Positions 1 to 7,532 of a DNA stretch of 12,098 nucleotides are shown here, one piece after another. How positions within the stretch are numbered: position 1 is the stretch's first letter; every line of letters starts with the position of its first letter. Both the position numbers and the translations under genes were made by a program. Origin of the DNA: Cellvibrionales bacterium (GTDB lineage: Bacteria > Pseudomonadota > Gammaproteobacteria > Pseudomonadales > UBA7434); the NCBI GenBank assembly GCA_018668095.1, contig JABIQF010000195.1, positions 1 to 12,098 of the forward strand, in the 5' to 3' direction. Under the pieces are notes generated by a model. It worked only from the letters and a program-made list of their open reading frames with translations, had not been told where the DNA came from and ran no database searches.

Positions 1-810
1 GATCCTCTAACGCCTCAAGTCAATATCATTGAACACGCCGATGTGAAGCGCATGTTACTTGCACAAAAAGCCTATGCCGAAGGCGGCTTTGCGCTGTGTA
101 TGTTTGGCGCAGAATTAGTTGATGATATCAAAACCTCTGACTCACAAGATAGGCGCGCCTATGCCAGCTTGTTGTTAGATACCTTAATACCGGTTATTAA
201 AACTTGGCCTTCTGAGTACGGCTGTAAGGCTAACTCAATGGCGATTCAAGTGATGGGTGGCGCGGGTTATGTAAATGAACACCCTGTAGAAATGTTTTAC
301 CGTGATAATCGATTAAACCCGATTCATGAAGGAACGACAGGTATCCAGTCGATTGATTTACTGGGCCGAAAAATACTCATAAAAAATGGCGCAGGCTTTA
401 AGGCGGTGCTGTCAGAAATAGATTCAAGCATTACGGCAGCTAAGGACAGTGAGCGCTTAGCGATATTCGCTGCGCAGCTAGAGCAGGCATGCATGCAACT
501 CACATCAACCACCGAATTATTGTCGGCAGCTATGGCCGAAAAAGATATTGATTTAGCGTTATCGAATTCCGTTAAGTACCTCGATATGTTTGGCAATATT
601 GTGATTGCTTGGACATGGCTAAAGTTGGGCCTGGTAGCCGAGGCTGGTTTGGCAAATACCGAAGATGATAAAGAGCATAATTTTTATCATGGCAAGCTGC
701 ATGCCATGCAATATTTTTACCGATTCGAATTGCCAGAAATTTATGCTTGGGCAGCGTTGTTAAGTGATTTAGATGATACTTGCTATGCAATGCAGAAAGA
801 GTGGTTTTAG
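1..810 (+). CDS. Acyl-CoA dehydrogenase, long (about 600 aa) type, C-terminal part only
   Basis: The frame is open from the first base, so the gene begins upstream of the window; an in-frame GTG at 43 is internal, not the start. The 269 visible residues carry the C-terminal signature of FAD-dependent acyl-CoA dehydrogenases: a QVMGGAGYV stretch near bases 247-273, then a YRDNRLNPIHEGTTGIQ-like segment near 298-348. The Glu at bases 328-330 is in the position of the catalytic base that removes the alpha proton from the acyl-CoA. The remaining ~150 residues form the extra C-terminal domain found in the ~600-residue subfamily, which includes DmdC and AcdA-type enzymes. It would catalyse the first beta-oxidation step, passing electrons to ETF. 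A MaoC hydratase gene follows 47 bases downstream, so cotranscription is likely. The family is secure; chain length and substrate are not visible. Confidence 0.93.
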   Translation, partial: DPLTPQVNIIEHADVKRMLLAQKAYAEGGFALCMFGAELVDDIKTSDSQDRRAYASLLLDTLIPVIKTWPSEYGCKANSMAIQVMGGAGYVNEHPVEMFYRDNRLNPIHEGTTGIQSIDLLGRKILIKNGAGFKAVLSEIDSSITAAKDSERLAIFAAQLEQACMQLTSTTELLSAAMAEKDIDLALSNSVKYLDMFGNIVIAWTWLKLGLVAEAGLANTEDDKEHNFYHGKLHAMQYFYRFELPEIYAWAALLSDLDDTCYAMQKEWF

Positions 811-857
811 CGTTTTTAAGCATATATTTTCAATAGAATTTTTTTTGGAGTGTCGTA

Positions 858-1319
858 ATGACAACAACGATTACAGTGGCAGAGATTGCTGATTATATTG
901 GCTTCGAAACAGAGCCTACGGACTGGCTTACTATTGCTCAAGAACAAATCAATCAATTTGCTGATTGCACGTTGGATCAACAGTTTATTCATACTGATCC
1001 GGTTAAAGCGAAAGAAACGATGTTTGGTTCGACTATTGCGCATGGTTTTTTAAGTGTGTCATTGCTGTCACATTTTGCTGAGCAATACAGTATTGTTATT
1101 GAAGGCTGTTTTATGGGTATAAATTATGGCTTTGATAAGCTGCGATTTTTAACGCCTGTTAAGGTGAATAGCCGTATTCGAGCGCGAGCAAAATACCTTA
1201 AGATAGAGGAGACAAAGCCTGGTCAATATCAGTTTAACGTTGCTGTGACTATAGAGATTGAAGGCTCTGATCGTCCTGCTTTAGCGTGTGAATGGCTAAG
1301 TCTGCAAATGGTTCAGTAA
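858..1319 (+). CDS. MaoC-family (R)-specific enoyl-CoA hydratase
   Basis: The 153-residue protein has the hot-dog hydratase-2 motif: Asp40-Gln-Gln-Phe-Ile-His45, followed by a GSTIAHGF segment at residues 57-64. In PhaJ/MaoC enzymes the equivalent Asp and His activate the water added to trans-2-enoyl-CoA, giving (R)-3-hydroxyacyl-CoA. The length is usual for a single-domain member. The ATG has a good GGAG ribosome binding site at 847-850. It lies between an acyl-CoA dehydrogenase and an SDR that resembles a D-3-hydroxyacyl-CoA dehydrogenase, which supports a role as the second beta-oxidation step with R stereochemistry. The stereochemistry is inferred from the family. A PhaJ-like supply of monomers for polyhydroxyalkanoate is an alternative, but no PHA gene is visible. 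Confidence 0.93.
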   Translation: MTTTITVAEIADYIGFETEPTDWLTIAQEQINQFADCTLDQQFIHTDPVKAKETMFGSTIAHGFLSVSLLSHFAEQYSIVIEGCFMGINYGFDKLRFLTPVKVNSRIRARAKYLKIEETKPGQYQFNVAVTIEIEGSDRPALACEWLSLQMVQ

Positions 1320-1375
1320 TTGTTTAGGATGATAAATCCATTCAGTCTTAAGGTTAAAGCATGAGGAGTAAGTAA

Positions 1376-2293
1376 GTGACAATTGAATTTACAGATCAAG
1401 TTGCGATTGTAACTGGAGCCGGTGGTGGCTTGGGTCGTTCACATGCATTAGCGCTAGCAGCAAGAGGCGCTAAGGTAGTCGTTAATGATCTAGGTGGCGG
1501 TGTTGATGGCAGTGGTGGATCATCTGCTGCCTCTCAAGAGGTCGTTGCATTAATAAAAGCAAACGGTGGGGAGGCAATGGCGCATGGCGCTAACGTTGCT
1601 CATTTTGATGAGGTTGATGACATGGTTCAGCAAGCTTTGAGTCAATGGGGCCGTGTTGATGTGTTAGTGAATAACGCAGGAATTTTACGCGATAAATCTT
1701 TCGCTAAAATGACCTTAGATGATTTCAAGCTCGTGATGGATGTACATTTAATGGGTTCGGTGAATTGCTGTAAAGCCGTTTGGGAAACGATGCGCACACA
1801 AAGTTATGGCCGTATTATGATGACAACGTCATCGAGCGGCTTGTACGGTAACTTTGGACAAGCTAACTACGGCGCTGCAAAAATGGCGGTGGTCGGCTTA
1901 ATGAACACCTTGAGCTTAGAGGGCGGTAAGTACAACATTAAAGTGAACTCACTGGCACCTAGCGCAGCAACCCGCATGACAGAGTCATTGTTTCCACCTG
2001 AAACCATAGCGACCCTAACGGCAGAAGCGGTAACTGCCGGTGCTCTAGCGTTAGTGCATAAAGATTCTCCAAGTAATTATATTCTTTGTGCGGGTGCAGG
2101 CGGTTATTCGTCTACTCGTATTTTTGAAACTGAAGGGATTTACTTAGGGGCCGATCAACAAAGCCCTGAAGCCGTAATGGCTCAGATGGATGCAATTAAT
2201 AATCTTGATGGTCAGCAAGATTATGATTCAGGTTTTATGCAGCCAGAGAAATTTTTAGGTAAAGCAATGGCCTATTTAAAAGCTAATGCTTAA
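1376..2293 (+). CDS. SDR-family 3-hydroxyacyl-CoA dehydrogenase, MFE-2-like
   Basis: This 305-residue short-chain dehydrogenase has the NAD(P)-binding TGAGGGLG motif at residues 13-20, NNAG at 99-102, catalytic serines around 152-154 and the YxxxK pair Tyr165/Lys169. The NDLGGGVDGSGGSS-type insertion after the second beta strand (residues 37-50) is characteristic of the dehydrogenase domain of peroxisomal multifunctional enzyme type 2 (17-beta-HSD4), which oxidises D-3-hydroxyacyl-CoA to 3-ketoacyl-CoA with NAD. The protein is longer than a typical 250-residue SDR, as expected for this subfamily. Translation starts at GTG 1376, supported by the GAGGAG at 1363-1368. With the preceding MaoC gene it forms a split version of MFE-2. 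Family assignment is strong; substrate chain length is unknown. Confidence 0.92.
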   Translation: MTIEFTDQVAIVTGAGGGLGRSHALALAARGAKVVVNDLGGGVDGSGGSSAASQEVVALIKANGGEAMAHGANVAHFDEVDDMVQQALSQWGRVDVLVNNAGILRDKSFAKMTLDDFKLVMDVHLMGSVNCCKAVWETMRTQSYGRIMMTTSSSGLYGNFGQANYGAAKMAVVGLMNTLSLEGGKYNIKVNSLAPSAATRMTESLFPPETIATLTAEAVTAGALALVHKDSPSNYILCAGAGGYSSTRIFETEGIYLGADQQSPEAVMAQMDAINNLDGQQDYDSGFMQPEKFLGKAMAYLKANA

Positions 2294-2337
2294 GTTTATA
2301 ACGCATATGTTCTTTGATTAATAAGAGAGTGAAAGTG

Positions 2338-3522
2338 ATGAGTAAAGATGCGGTTATTGTTTCTGTTGCACGTACACCAATAGGCAAAGCCTATCGCGGT
2401 GCATTTAATAATTTAGAAGCGCCATCAATGACGGCTCATGCGATTAAACATGCAGTTGCCCGAGCGGGTGTTGATCCTGCTGAAATAGATGACTGCATTA
2501 TTGGTGCTGCATTACAGCAAGGTACCCAGTCGAGTAATTTGGGCCGTATTGCCGCGATTGCTGCAGGTTTGCCGCCATCTGTATCGGGTATGACTATTGA
2601 TCGCCAGTGCTCATCCGGCTTAATGTCGATTGCCACTGCAGCTAAGCAAATTGTTATGGACGGTTCGCCGATAGTGGTAGCCGGTGGTTGTGAGTCTATT
2701 AGCTTGGTACAAAACGAGCATATGAATATTACTCGCATTATTGATCCGTTAGCTATTTCGCATTCACCCGATATTTATATGGGGATGTTAGATACCGCTG
2801 AGTTAGTGGTCAATCGTTACAATATTAGCCGTGAAGCGCAGGATGAGTATGCTGCGCAGTCGCAGCAGCGCACGGCAGCGGGTCAAGCAGAGGGAAAGTT
2901 TGATGATGAAATTGTGGCATTATCAGCCACTAAGTTAGTCGCTGATAGAGAGACAGGTGCAATTAGCGAAGAAGAAGTGACGTTAAGTAAAGATGAAGGC
3001 AATCGTCCAAGCACTAACGTTGAAGGTTTAGCAGGCTTAAAAACAGTGCGTGAAAATGGCTGTATTACCGGCGGCAATGCCTCTCAGCTTTCTGACGGTG
3101 CCGCAGCCGTGGTGATGATGGATAGCACTTTGGCATCGCAGCGTAACCTTGAACCCTTGGGTGTGTATCGAGGTATGGCAGTGGCCGGTTGTGAGCCAAA
3201 TGAAATGGGTATAGGTCCGGTTTTCGCCATTCCTAAACTGTTAGCTCGTAATGGTTTAACCATGGACGATATTGGTTTGTGGGAATTGAATGAGGCGTTT
3301 GCAGTTCAGGTTATTTATTGTCGCGATACACTAGGTATTCCCAATGAAAACTTAAATGTGAATGGCGGTGCCATTGCTATTGGTCATCCCTATGGTATGA
3401 GCGGTAGTCGTATGGTGATGCATGCGTTAATTGAAGGTAAGCGTCGTGGTGTTAAGTATGTCGTCGTTACTATGTGTGTTGGTGGTGGTATGGGAGCAGC
3501 GGGGCTGTTTGAGGTGCTTTAG
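2338..3522 (+). CDS. Thiolase (acetyl-CoA C-acyltransferase)
   Basis: The 394-residue protein has all the landmarks of a degradative thiolase: nucleophilic Cys91 in DRQCSSG, the NEAF motif at residues 318-321, His350 in AIGHPYGMSG and Cys380 in the MCVGGGMGAAG C-terminal loop. It should cleave 3-ketoacyl-CoA with CoA to acetyl-CoA and a shortened acyl-CoA. I chose ATG 2338 because the conserved start (AVIVSVARTPIGK) follows at once and an AAGAGAG purine run lies at 2322-2328; a TTG at 2314 would add eight unconserved residues. It is the fourth gene of the cluster and completes a beta-oxidation turn with the upstream dehydrogenase, hydratase and SDR. It is not paired with a FadB-type multifunctional protein. 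Confidence 0.94.
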   Translation: MSKDAVIVSVARTPIGKAYRGAFNNLEAPSMTAHAIKHAVARAGVDPAEIDDCIIGAALQQGTQSSNLGRIAAIAAGLPPSVSGMTIDRQCSSGLMSIATAAKQIVMDGSPIVVAGGCESISLVQNEHMNITRIIDPLAISHSPDIYMGMLDTAELVVNRYNISREAQDEYAAQSQQRTAAGQAEGKFDDEIVALSATKLVADRETGAISEEEVTLSKDEGNRPSTNVEGLAGLKTVRENGCITGGNASQLSDGAAAVVMMDSTLASQRNLEPLGVYRGMAVAGCEPNEMGIGPVFAIPKLLARNGLTMDDIGLWELNEAFAVQVIYCRDTLGIPNENLNVNGGAIAIGHPYGMSGSRMVMHALIEGKRRGVKYVVVTMCVGGGMGAAGLFEVL

Positions 3523-3585
3523 CTGCTCGTTAGATGAAAGATAAAAGATAAAAAATTATATTGGGCTTTTAGCCGAGAATATTTT

Positions 3586-3912
3586 ATGACCGAAGTGAAC
3601 GAAATGAATCCTACGATTGCTGTTCGTGATGGACAGCAGTTAGATGTTGATATTGTCGATAGGCTCGTCAAAGAGCATGTGGGTGGTGTAACCGGTAGGC
3701 CAGAACTCACACAGTTTAAAGGCGGAAACTCTAATCTCACTTATTTGTTGAAGTATCCCGAGCGAGGTGTTGTGCTTCGCCGGCCGCCGTTTGGAACCAA
3801 GGCGAAAAGCGCGCATAGTATGTCGCGCGAATACACTATTATGAATAAGATTAAGCCGGCTTTTTCTGCCTGCCAGAAACCTTTTTTTATACCGATGATG
3901 AAGCAGTTCTAG
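3586..3912 (+). CDS. APH-fold kinase (4-hydroxyacyl-CoA kinase, LvaA/ACAD10-like), N-terminal part before a frameshift
   Basis: Residues 1-101 match the N-lobe of aminoglycoside phosphotransferase-like kinases: a nucleotide-binding GGNSNLTY loop at 46-53, a VLRRPP strand at 63-68 and a SREY helix at 80-83. After the T7 run at 3882-3888 the frame gives only seven unrelated residues and stops. One extra T would continue straight into the downstream frame (KPFF then YTDDEAVLGSEFYLMDKVEG), which is the expected sequence for the family. The joined protein would be about 358 residues, normal for this family. Loss of one T, a sequencing error or frameshifting can all explain it. The start is ATG 3586; ATG 3604 is possible, and neither has a strong ribosome binding site. 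Confidence 0.82.
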   Translation: MTEVNEMNPTIAVRDGQQLDVDIVDRLVKEHVGGVTGRPELTQFKGGNSNLTYLLKYPERGVVLRRPPFGTKAKSAHSMSREYTIMNKIKPAFSACQKPFFIPMMKQF

Positions 3913-3926
3913 GTTCTGAATTTTAT

Positions 3927-4661
3927 TTGATGGATAAAGTTGAAGGATATTCGATAGAAACTGATATCCCAGCGGCGTGGGGATTTGGCCCCGCCGAAAA
4001 CCATCAGTTAGCTATGTCGATGTTTGATAAGCTTATTGAATTACATCAAGTAGATTATAAAGTCTTAGGTCTCGAAAACTTTGGTCGTCCTGATGGCTAT
4101 GTTCGACGCCAAATTGAAGGTTGGACTATGCGTTTTGAAAAATCATTAACGGATGATGTTGAATCATTTGCTGATGTACGTGAGTGGCTATTAGATAAGA
4201 TTCCAAGTAAACAAAACAGCTCTGCTATTCTGCATGGCGATTTCCGTATCGATAATATGATTGTCGATGCTAACAATCCTTTACATGTTAAAGCGGTTTT
4301 AGATTGGGAAATAAGTGCTTTGGGTGATCCTTTAATGGACCTTGCTAACACCTTAGCGTATTGGGTGCAGTCTGATGATACTGCTGCCATGAAAGCCTTT
4401 GCGGTGCAGCCAAGTGATGCTGATGGTATGCCGACGCGCAATGAGTTATTGGAATATTATGGTGTTAAAACCGGCATTGATATTAGTCGATTCGATTTTT
4501 ATGCCGTTTATGGTTATTTTCGCAATGCGGTTATTTTGCAGCAAATTTACTACCGCTTTTATCATGGTCAAACCACTGATCAGCGATTTGCCAGATTTGC
4601 TTTAGGCGTAAAAACTTTGTGTGAACATTGTCGAGCATTAATTGCCGTTTCAAAATTATAA
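3927..4661 (+). CDS. APH-fold kinase (4-hydroxyacyl-CoA kinase, LvaA/ACAD10-like), C-terminal part after a frameshift
   Basis: This is the C-lobe of the kinase begun at 3586. The frame is open from about 3855, and TTG 3927/ATG 3930 are probably internal codons. Counting from 3927, it has the catalytic loop HGDFRIDN at residues 103-110 (Asp105, Asn110) and the metal-binding DWE at 126-128, followed by LGDPLMDLANTLAYW. All catalytic elements are kept, so a single-base correction would restore a full enzyme. In ACAD10/11 and LvaA this domain phosphorylates the 4-hydroxyl of 4-hydroxyacyl-CoA. The next gene is the matching acyl-CoA dehydrogenase, 73 bases on, in the same order as the two domains of the ACAD10/11 fusion. 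The family is secure; the substrate is inferred from that pairing. Confidence 0.85.
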   Translation: MMDKVEGYSIETDIPAAWGFGPAENHQLAMSMFDKLIELHQVDYKVLGLENFGRPDGYVRRQIEGWTMRFEKSLTDDVESFADVREWLLDKIPSKQNSSAILHGDFRIDNMIVDANNPLHVKAVLDWEISALGDPLMDLANTLAYWVQSDDTAAMKAFAVQPSDADGMPTRNELLEYYGVKTGIDISRFDFYAVYGYFRNAVILQQIYYRFYHGQTTDQRFARFALGVKTLCEHCRALIAVSKL

Positions 4662-4734
4662 CGATGGCTGAAGTATCGTTTTGATAGTTTATAGACATTG
4701 ATAAGACCCAATATGAGTCAATAGGTTAAAAATT

Positions 4735-5949
4735 ATGGATTTAGAAGTTAGTGATCGTTTAAAACCGATATTAGCAAGCGCCGTAGAATTCATTGAAAAT
4801 GAAATTATGCCGCTTGATCAAGAGTTTCTAGATGAAGTGAATGTTGGTGACCGATGGGAACATACTGACAGACAAAAAGAGATTCTCTCAACGTTAAAAG
4901 AAAAGGCGCGTGCTAAAAAATTATGGAATTTTTTCTTAACCGATTTTGATGGTGGCGGTGGTTTAAGCACGGTTGAATACGCTTATATTGCAGAGGCAAC
5001 GGGTAAATCACATTTGGCGCCTGAAATATTTAATTGCAGCGCACCCGATACTGGCAATATGGAAGTGTTGGCACGTTATGGAACAGAAGCGCAAAAGCAA
5101 CAATGGTTAGAGCCATTATTAGCCGGTGAGATTCGTTCGGCATTTGCAATGACAGAGCCTGATGTTGCTTCAAGTGATGCGACAAACGTTGCTATGTCGG
5201 CGGTTTTAGATGGCGATGAATGGGTACTTAACGGTGAAAAAACTTATTGTTCAGGCGCGGGGGACCCACGCTGTAAAATTCTTATTTGTATGGTTAAGTC
5301 TGATTTAGATGCCCCTAAGCATCAGCAGCAATCGCAAATTTTAGTGCCTTTAGACTCTAAAGGTTTAGAGAAAGTACGGCCAATGGGTGTTTTCTCAATG
5401 GATGATGCACCTCATGGTCATTATCATTTACGTTTTACCAATGTCCGTGTGCCGGCCGACAATATTATTTTAGGACGAGGGCGTGGCTTTGAAATTGCGC
5501 AAGGTCGTTTAGGGCCGGGTCGGATTCATCATTGCATGCGCGCTATTGGTGTCGCAGAGCAAGCCTTAGAAATGTTGTGTCAACGAGCGACGAGTCGCAC
5601 AGCCTTTGGCAAGCCGTTAGCGCAACTTGGCGGCAATGTCGACATTATTGCAGACGCTCGAATGCAAATAGATATGGCACGTTTGTTAACGCTTAAGACT
5701 GCCGCATTGATAGATGGTGATGATCCAAGAGAGGCGCGCACTTGGATATCAAAGATTAAAGTGATAGTGCCAAATATGGTGCTTAAAATTCTTGATGAAG
5801 CCATTCAGATGCATGGAGCAGCAGGTGTTTCGCAAGATTTTAAACTGGCTCATATGTATATGTCTGCTAGAACGCTACGGTTAGCCGATGGGCCTGATGC
5901 AGTTCATCGTCGTCAAGTTGCACGTGCCGAGCTGCGAAAATATAGCTAG
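4735..5949 (+). CDS. Acyl-CoA dehydrogenase, ACAD10/11-LvaC type
   Basis: The 404-residue enzyme has the acyl-CoA dehydrogenase fold: the FAD/substrate motif AFAMTEPDVASSDATN at 136-151, GPGRIHHCMRAIG at 260-272, QMHGAAGVSQD at 358-368 and LADGPDAVH at 383-391. The last motif has Asp-Gly-Pro-Asp where classical enzymes have the catalytic Glu-Gly-Thr; this is a hallmark of the ACAD10/ACAD11 branch. In that branch and in LvaC, the enzyme works on the 4-phosphoacyl-CoA made by the partner kinase and eliminates phosphate to give a 2-enoyl-CoA. The kinase gene lies directly upstream. The ribosome binding site before ATG 4735 is weak, suggesting translation linked to the upstream gene. It could instead be an ordinary medium- to long-chain dehydrogenase, but the neighbour argues against that. 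Confidence 0.9.
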   Translation: MDLEVSDRLKPILASAVEFIENEIMPLDQEFLDEVNVGDRWEHTDRQKEILSTLKEKARAKKLWNFFLTDFDGGGGLSTVEYAYIAEATGKSHLAPEIFNCSAPDTGNMEVLARYGTEAQKQQWLEPLLAGEIRSAFAMTEPDVASSDATNVAMSAVLDGDEWVLNGEKTYCSGAGDPRCKILICMVKSDLDAPKHQQQSQILVPLDSKGLEKVRPMGVFSMDDAPHGHYHLRFTNVRVPADNIILGRGRGFEIAQGRLGPGRIHHCMRAIGVAEQALEMLCQRATSRTAFGKPLAQLGGNVDIIADARMQIDMARLLTLKTAALIDGDDPREARTWISKIKVIVPNMVLKILDEAIQMHGAAGVSQDFKLAHMYMSARTLRLADGPDAVHRRQVARAELRKYS

Positions 5950-6030
5950 CGAATAATTATACGAGATTAAAAGTTAAGTTATGGTTTGTTCCTACATATG
6001 CCATACCGTTAAAAATAGGATCAAAATACC

Positions 6031-7041
6031 ATGTCCGATACCTTTAATGCATTCGTCGTTAATAAGAATGATGATCAAACATCACCGCTTAAAACAGTGG
6101 GAGCTATTACATCGTTAACGTTGGCTGATTTACCCAATGAAAAAGTGTTAGTTGCGGTTGAGTATTCCTCATTAAATTATAAAGATGGTTTAGTGGTGAC
6201 AGGTAAAGGGCGTGTTTGCCGTAGTTTACCTATGGTTGGTGGTATTGATTTGGCGGGCACGGTTGTGGAATCAGCGGATGCTCGTTATCAAGCCGGTGAT
6301 AAAGTGTTAGTTAACGGCTATGGTTTGTCCGAGAGTCACTGGGGTGGCTACAGCCAGATGCAGCGTGTTAATCCTGATTTTTTAGTTAACTTAGATAAGC
6401 GTTTTTCTAGCGAGCAGGCCATGGCCATTGGTACTGCGGGTTATACCGCTATGCTTTGCGTGATGGCTATTCAGGATCATGGTGTTAAGCCTGAAGACGG
6501 TCCTGTGTTAGTGACAGGCGCTGCCGGCGGTGTGGGTTCAATGGCGGTTATGTTATTGGCTAAGCTTGGTTACTTGGTAACAGCATCGACGGGTCGAGTT
6601 GATAGTACGCATGATTTTTTGATGAATCTCGGTGCTAGCGAGGTGATTGATAGAGCGATTTTTGATACCGAATCAAAACCTTTAGCCGCTGAGCAATGGA
6701 CGGCGGTTGTAGATTCTGTGGGTTCGCAACCATTAGCCTCAGTGTTAGCGCAGGTTAAGTATGAGGGCATTGTGACGTCCTGTGGTCTGGCAGCGGGTAT
6801 GGATTTGCCGACGACAGTCGCGCCCTTTATTTTACGCGCCGTGACATTGCGTGGTATTGATTCGGTGATGGCAAGCCAGTCACGAAGAGCACGAGCTTGG
6901 GCGGCAATGGCTGAGTTGATAGATCCGGTTATGCTAGCCTCTTTGTATGAGGTAAGAGCAATGTCTGAGTTGCCTGCGCTGGGCGAGCATATTCTTGCTG
7001 GGCAGGTGAAAGGGCGTGTTGTTATTGACGTCAATAAATAA
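6031..7041 (+). CDS. acuI: AcuI/YhdH-family acryloyl-CoA (enoyl-CoA) reductase
   Basis: This 336-residue zinc-free medium-chain reductase matches the YhdH/AcuI family closely. It has SSLNYKDGL at 46-54, an SHWGGYSQ segment near 102-109, GTAGYTAMLCVMA at 134-146, the NADPH-binding TGAAGGVG at 162-169 and PFILRAVTLRGIDSVM towards the C-terminus. AcuI reduces acryloyl-CoA to propionyl-CoA with NADPH and protects cells from reactive acryloyl-CoA formed from DMSP/acrylate, 3-hydroxypropionate or propionate metabolism. Here it follows the acyl-CoA dehydrogenase by 81 bases on the same strand and may clear a short unsaturated CoA ester from the pathway. The family call is strong; which enoyl-CoA it meets in this cell is inferred. 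Confidence 0.92.
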   Translation: MSDTFNAFVVNKNDDQTSPLKTVGAITSLTLADLPNEKVLVAVEYSSLNYKDGLVVTGKGRVCRSLPMVGGIDLAGTVVESADARYQAGDKVLVNGYGLSESHWGGYSQMQRVNPDFLVNLDKRFSSEQAMAIGTAGYTAMLCVMAIQDHGVKPEDGPVLVTGAAGGVGSMAVMLLAKLGYLVTASTGRVDSTHDFLMNLGASEVIDRAIFDTESKPLAAEQWTAVVDSVGSQPLASVLAQVKYEGIVTSCGLAAGMDLPTTVAPFILRAVTLRGIDSVMASQSRRARAWAAMAELIDPVMLASLYEVRAMSELPALGEHILAGQVKGRVVIDVNK

Positions 7042-7092
7042 GTAGAAGTTTGCTCCCTGATTGATGTCGAATTCTCATCGTTTTGGGCGGTC

Positions 7093-7133
7093 GTCTTGTT
7101 GAGGCTGTTGGTTAATATAATATTTAGCTCAAC
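7093..7133 (+). promoter_or_regulatory. Candidate sigma-70 promoter for the GFA-domain gene
   Basis: A perfect TATAAT lies at 7116-7121, with only a poor -35 match (GTCTTG at 7093-7098, 17 bases upstream). A 6-base inverted repeat, GTTGAG at 7098-7103 and CTCAAC at 7128-7133, flanks the -10 and could bind a regulator. Transcription would begin near 7128, giving a leader of about 27 bases to ATG 7155. Motif evidence only. Confidence 0.35.
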
Positions 7134-7154
7134 GTTATGGTTTTGGAGAGCATT

Positions 7155-7532
7155 ATGATTCACTCAGGCAGCTGTCATTGTGGCGCGGTTACTTTTGAGG
7201 TGGTAGTTACAGGTGCCTTAGAGGCCGTTCGCTGTAATTGTTCTATTTGTACTAAGTCGGGTTACCTGCATCTTATTACGCCTAAACGTGATTTTACGTT
7301 ATTGACCGGTGAAGATGTTTTGACGGTATATGCTTTTAATACGAAGGTGGCAAAGCATACTTTTTGCTCTATTTGTGGTGTTAAGCCTTTTTATACACCT
7401 CGTTCAAACCCTGATGGTGTAGGTGTTAATGTTAATTGCTTAGATTCTATTCCGGCAGATATTAATATCGCCGAATTTGATGGCCAGAACTGGGAGGTGA
7501 ATGCGCATACTCTGGCGCATAAGAGTCAGTAA
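7155..7532 (+). CDS. GFA/CENP-V-domain zinc protein (glutathione-dependent formaldehyde-activating-like)
   Basis: The 125-residue protein has the cysteine pattern of the GFA fold: Cys7/Cys9 in SCHCGAV, Cys27/Cys29/Cys32 in CNCSIC and Cys71/Cys74 in FCSICGVKPFY. These are the usual zinc ligands. I chose ATG 7155 because GGAGAG at 7144-7149 is well placed before it; the in-frame ATG at 7137 would leave almost no leader behind the candidate promoter. The founding member, Gfa, was named for forming S-hydroxymethylglutathione, but most homologues have no proven substrate, so no reaction should be assumed. It follows the reductase gene by 113 bases and probably has its own promoter. Confidence 0.88.
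   Translation: MIHSGSCHCGAVTFEVVVTGALEAVRCNCSICTKSGYLHLITPKRDFTLLTGEDVLTVYAFNTKVAKHTFCSICGVKPFYTPRSNPDGVGVNVNCLDSIPADINIAEFDGQNWEVNAHTLAHKSQ

Noticed and set aside
1361..1375. Four-codon ATG...TAA mini-ORF just before the SDR start
   Set aside because: It overlaps the SDR ribosome binding site; the GAGGAG is better explained as the Shine-Dalgarno of the GTG start at 1376.
4660..4680. Small hairpin (AACGAT/ATCGTT) followed by TT between the kinase and the second dehydrogenase
   Set aside because: The 6-bp stem is AT-rich and only a short T run follows; it is unlikely to terminate transcription inside an apparent operon.
7060..7086. Possible terminator after the reductase gene (GATG/CATC followed by TTTT)
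   Set aside because: The stem is only about four base pairs, too weak to call a terminator.
6570..7163. 197-codon minus-strand reading frame
   Set aside because: It lies antisense over the well-supported reductase gene, has no recognisable motif and has low-complexity composition typical of an antisense shadow.
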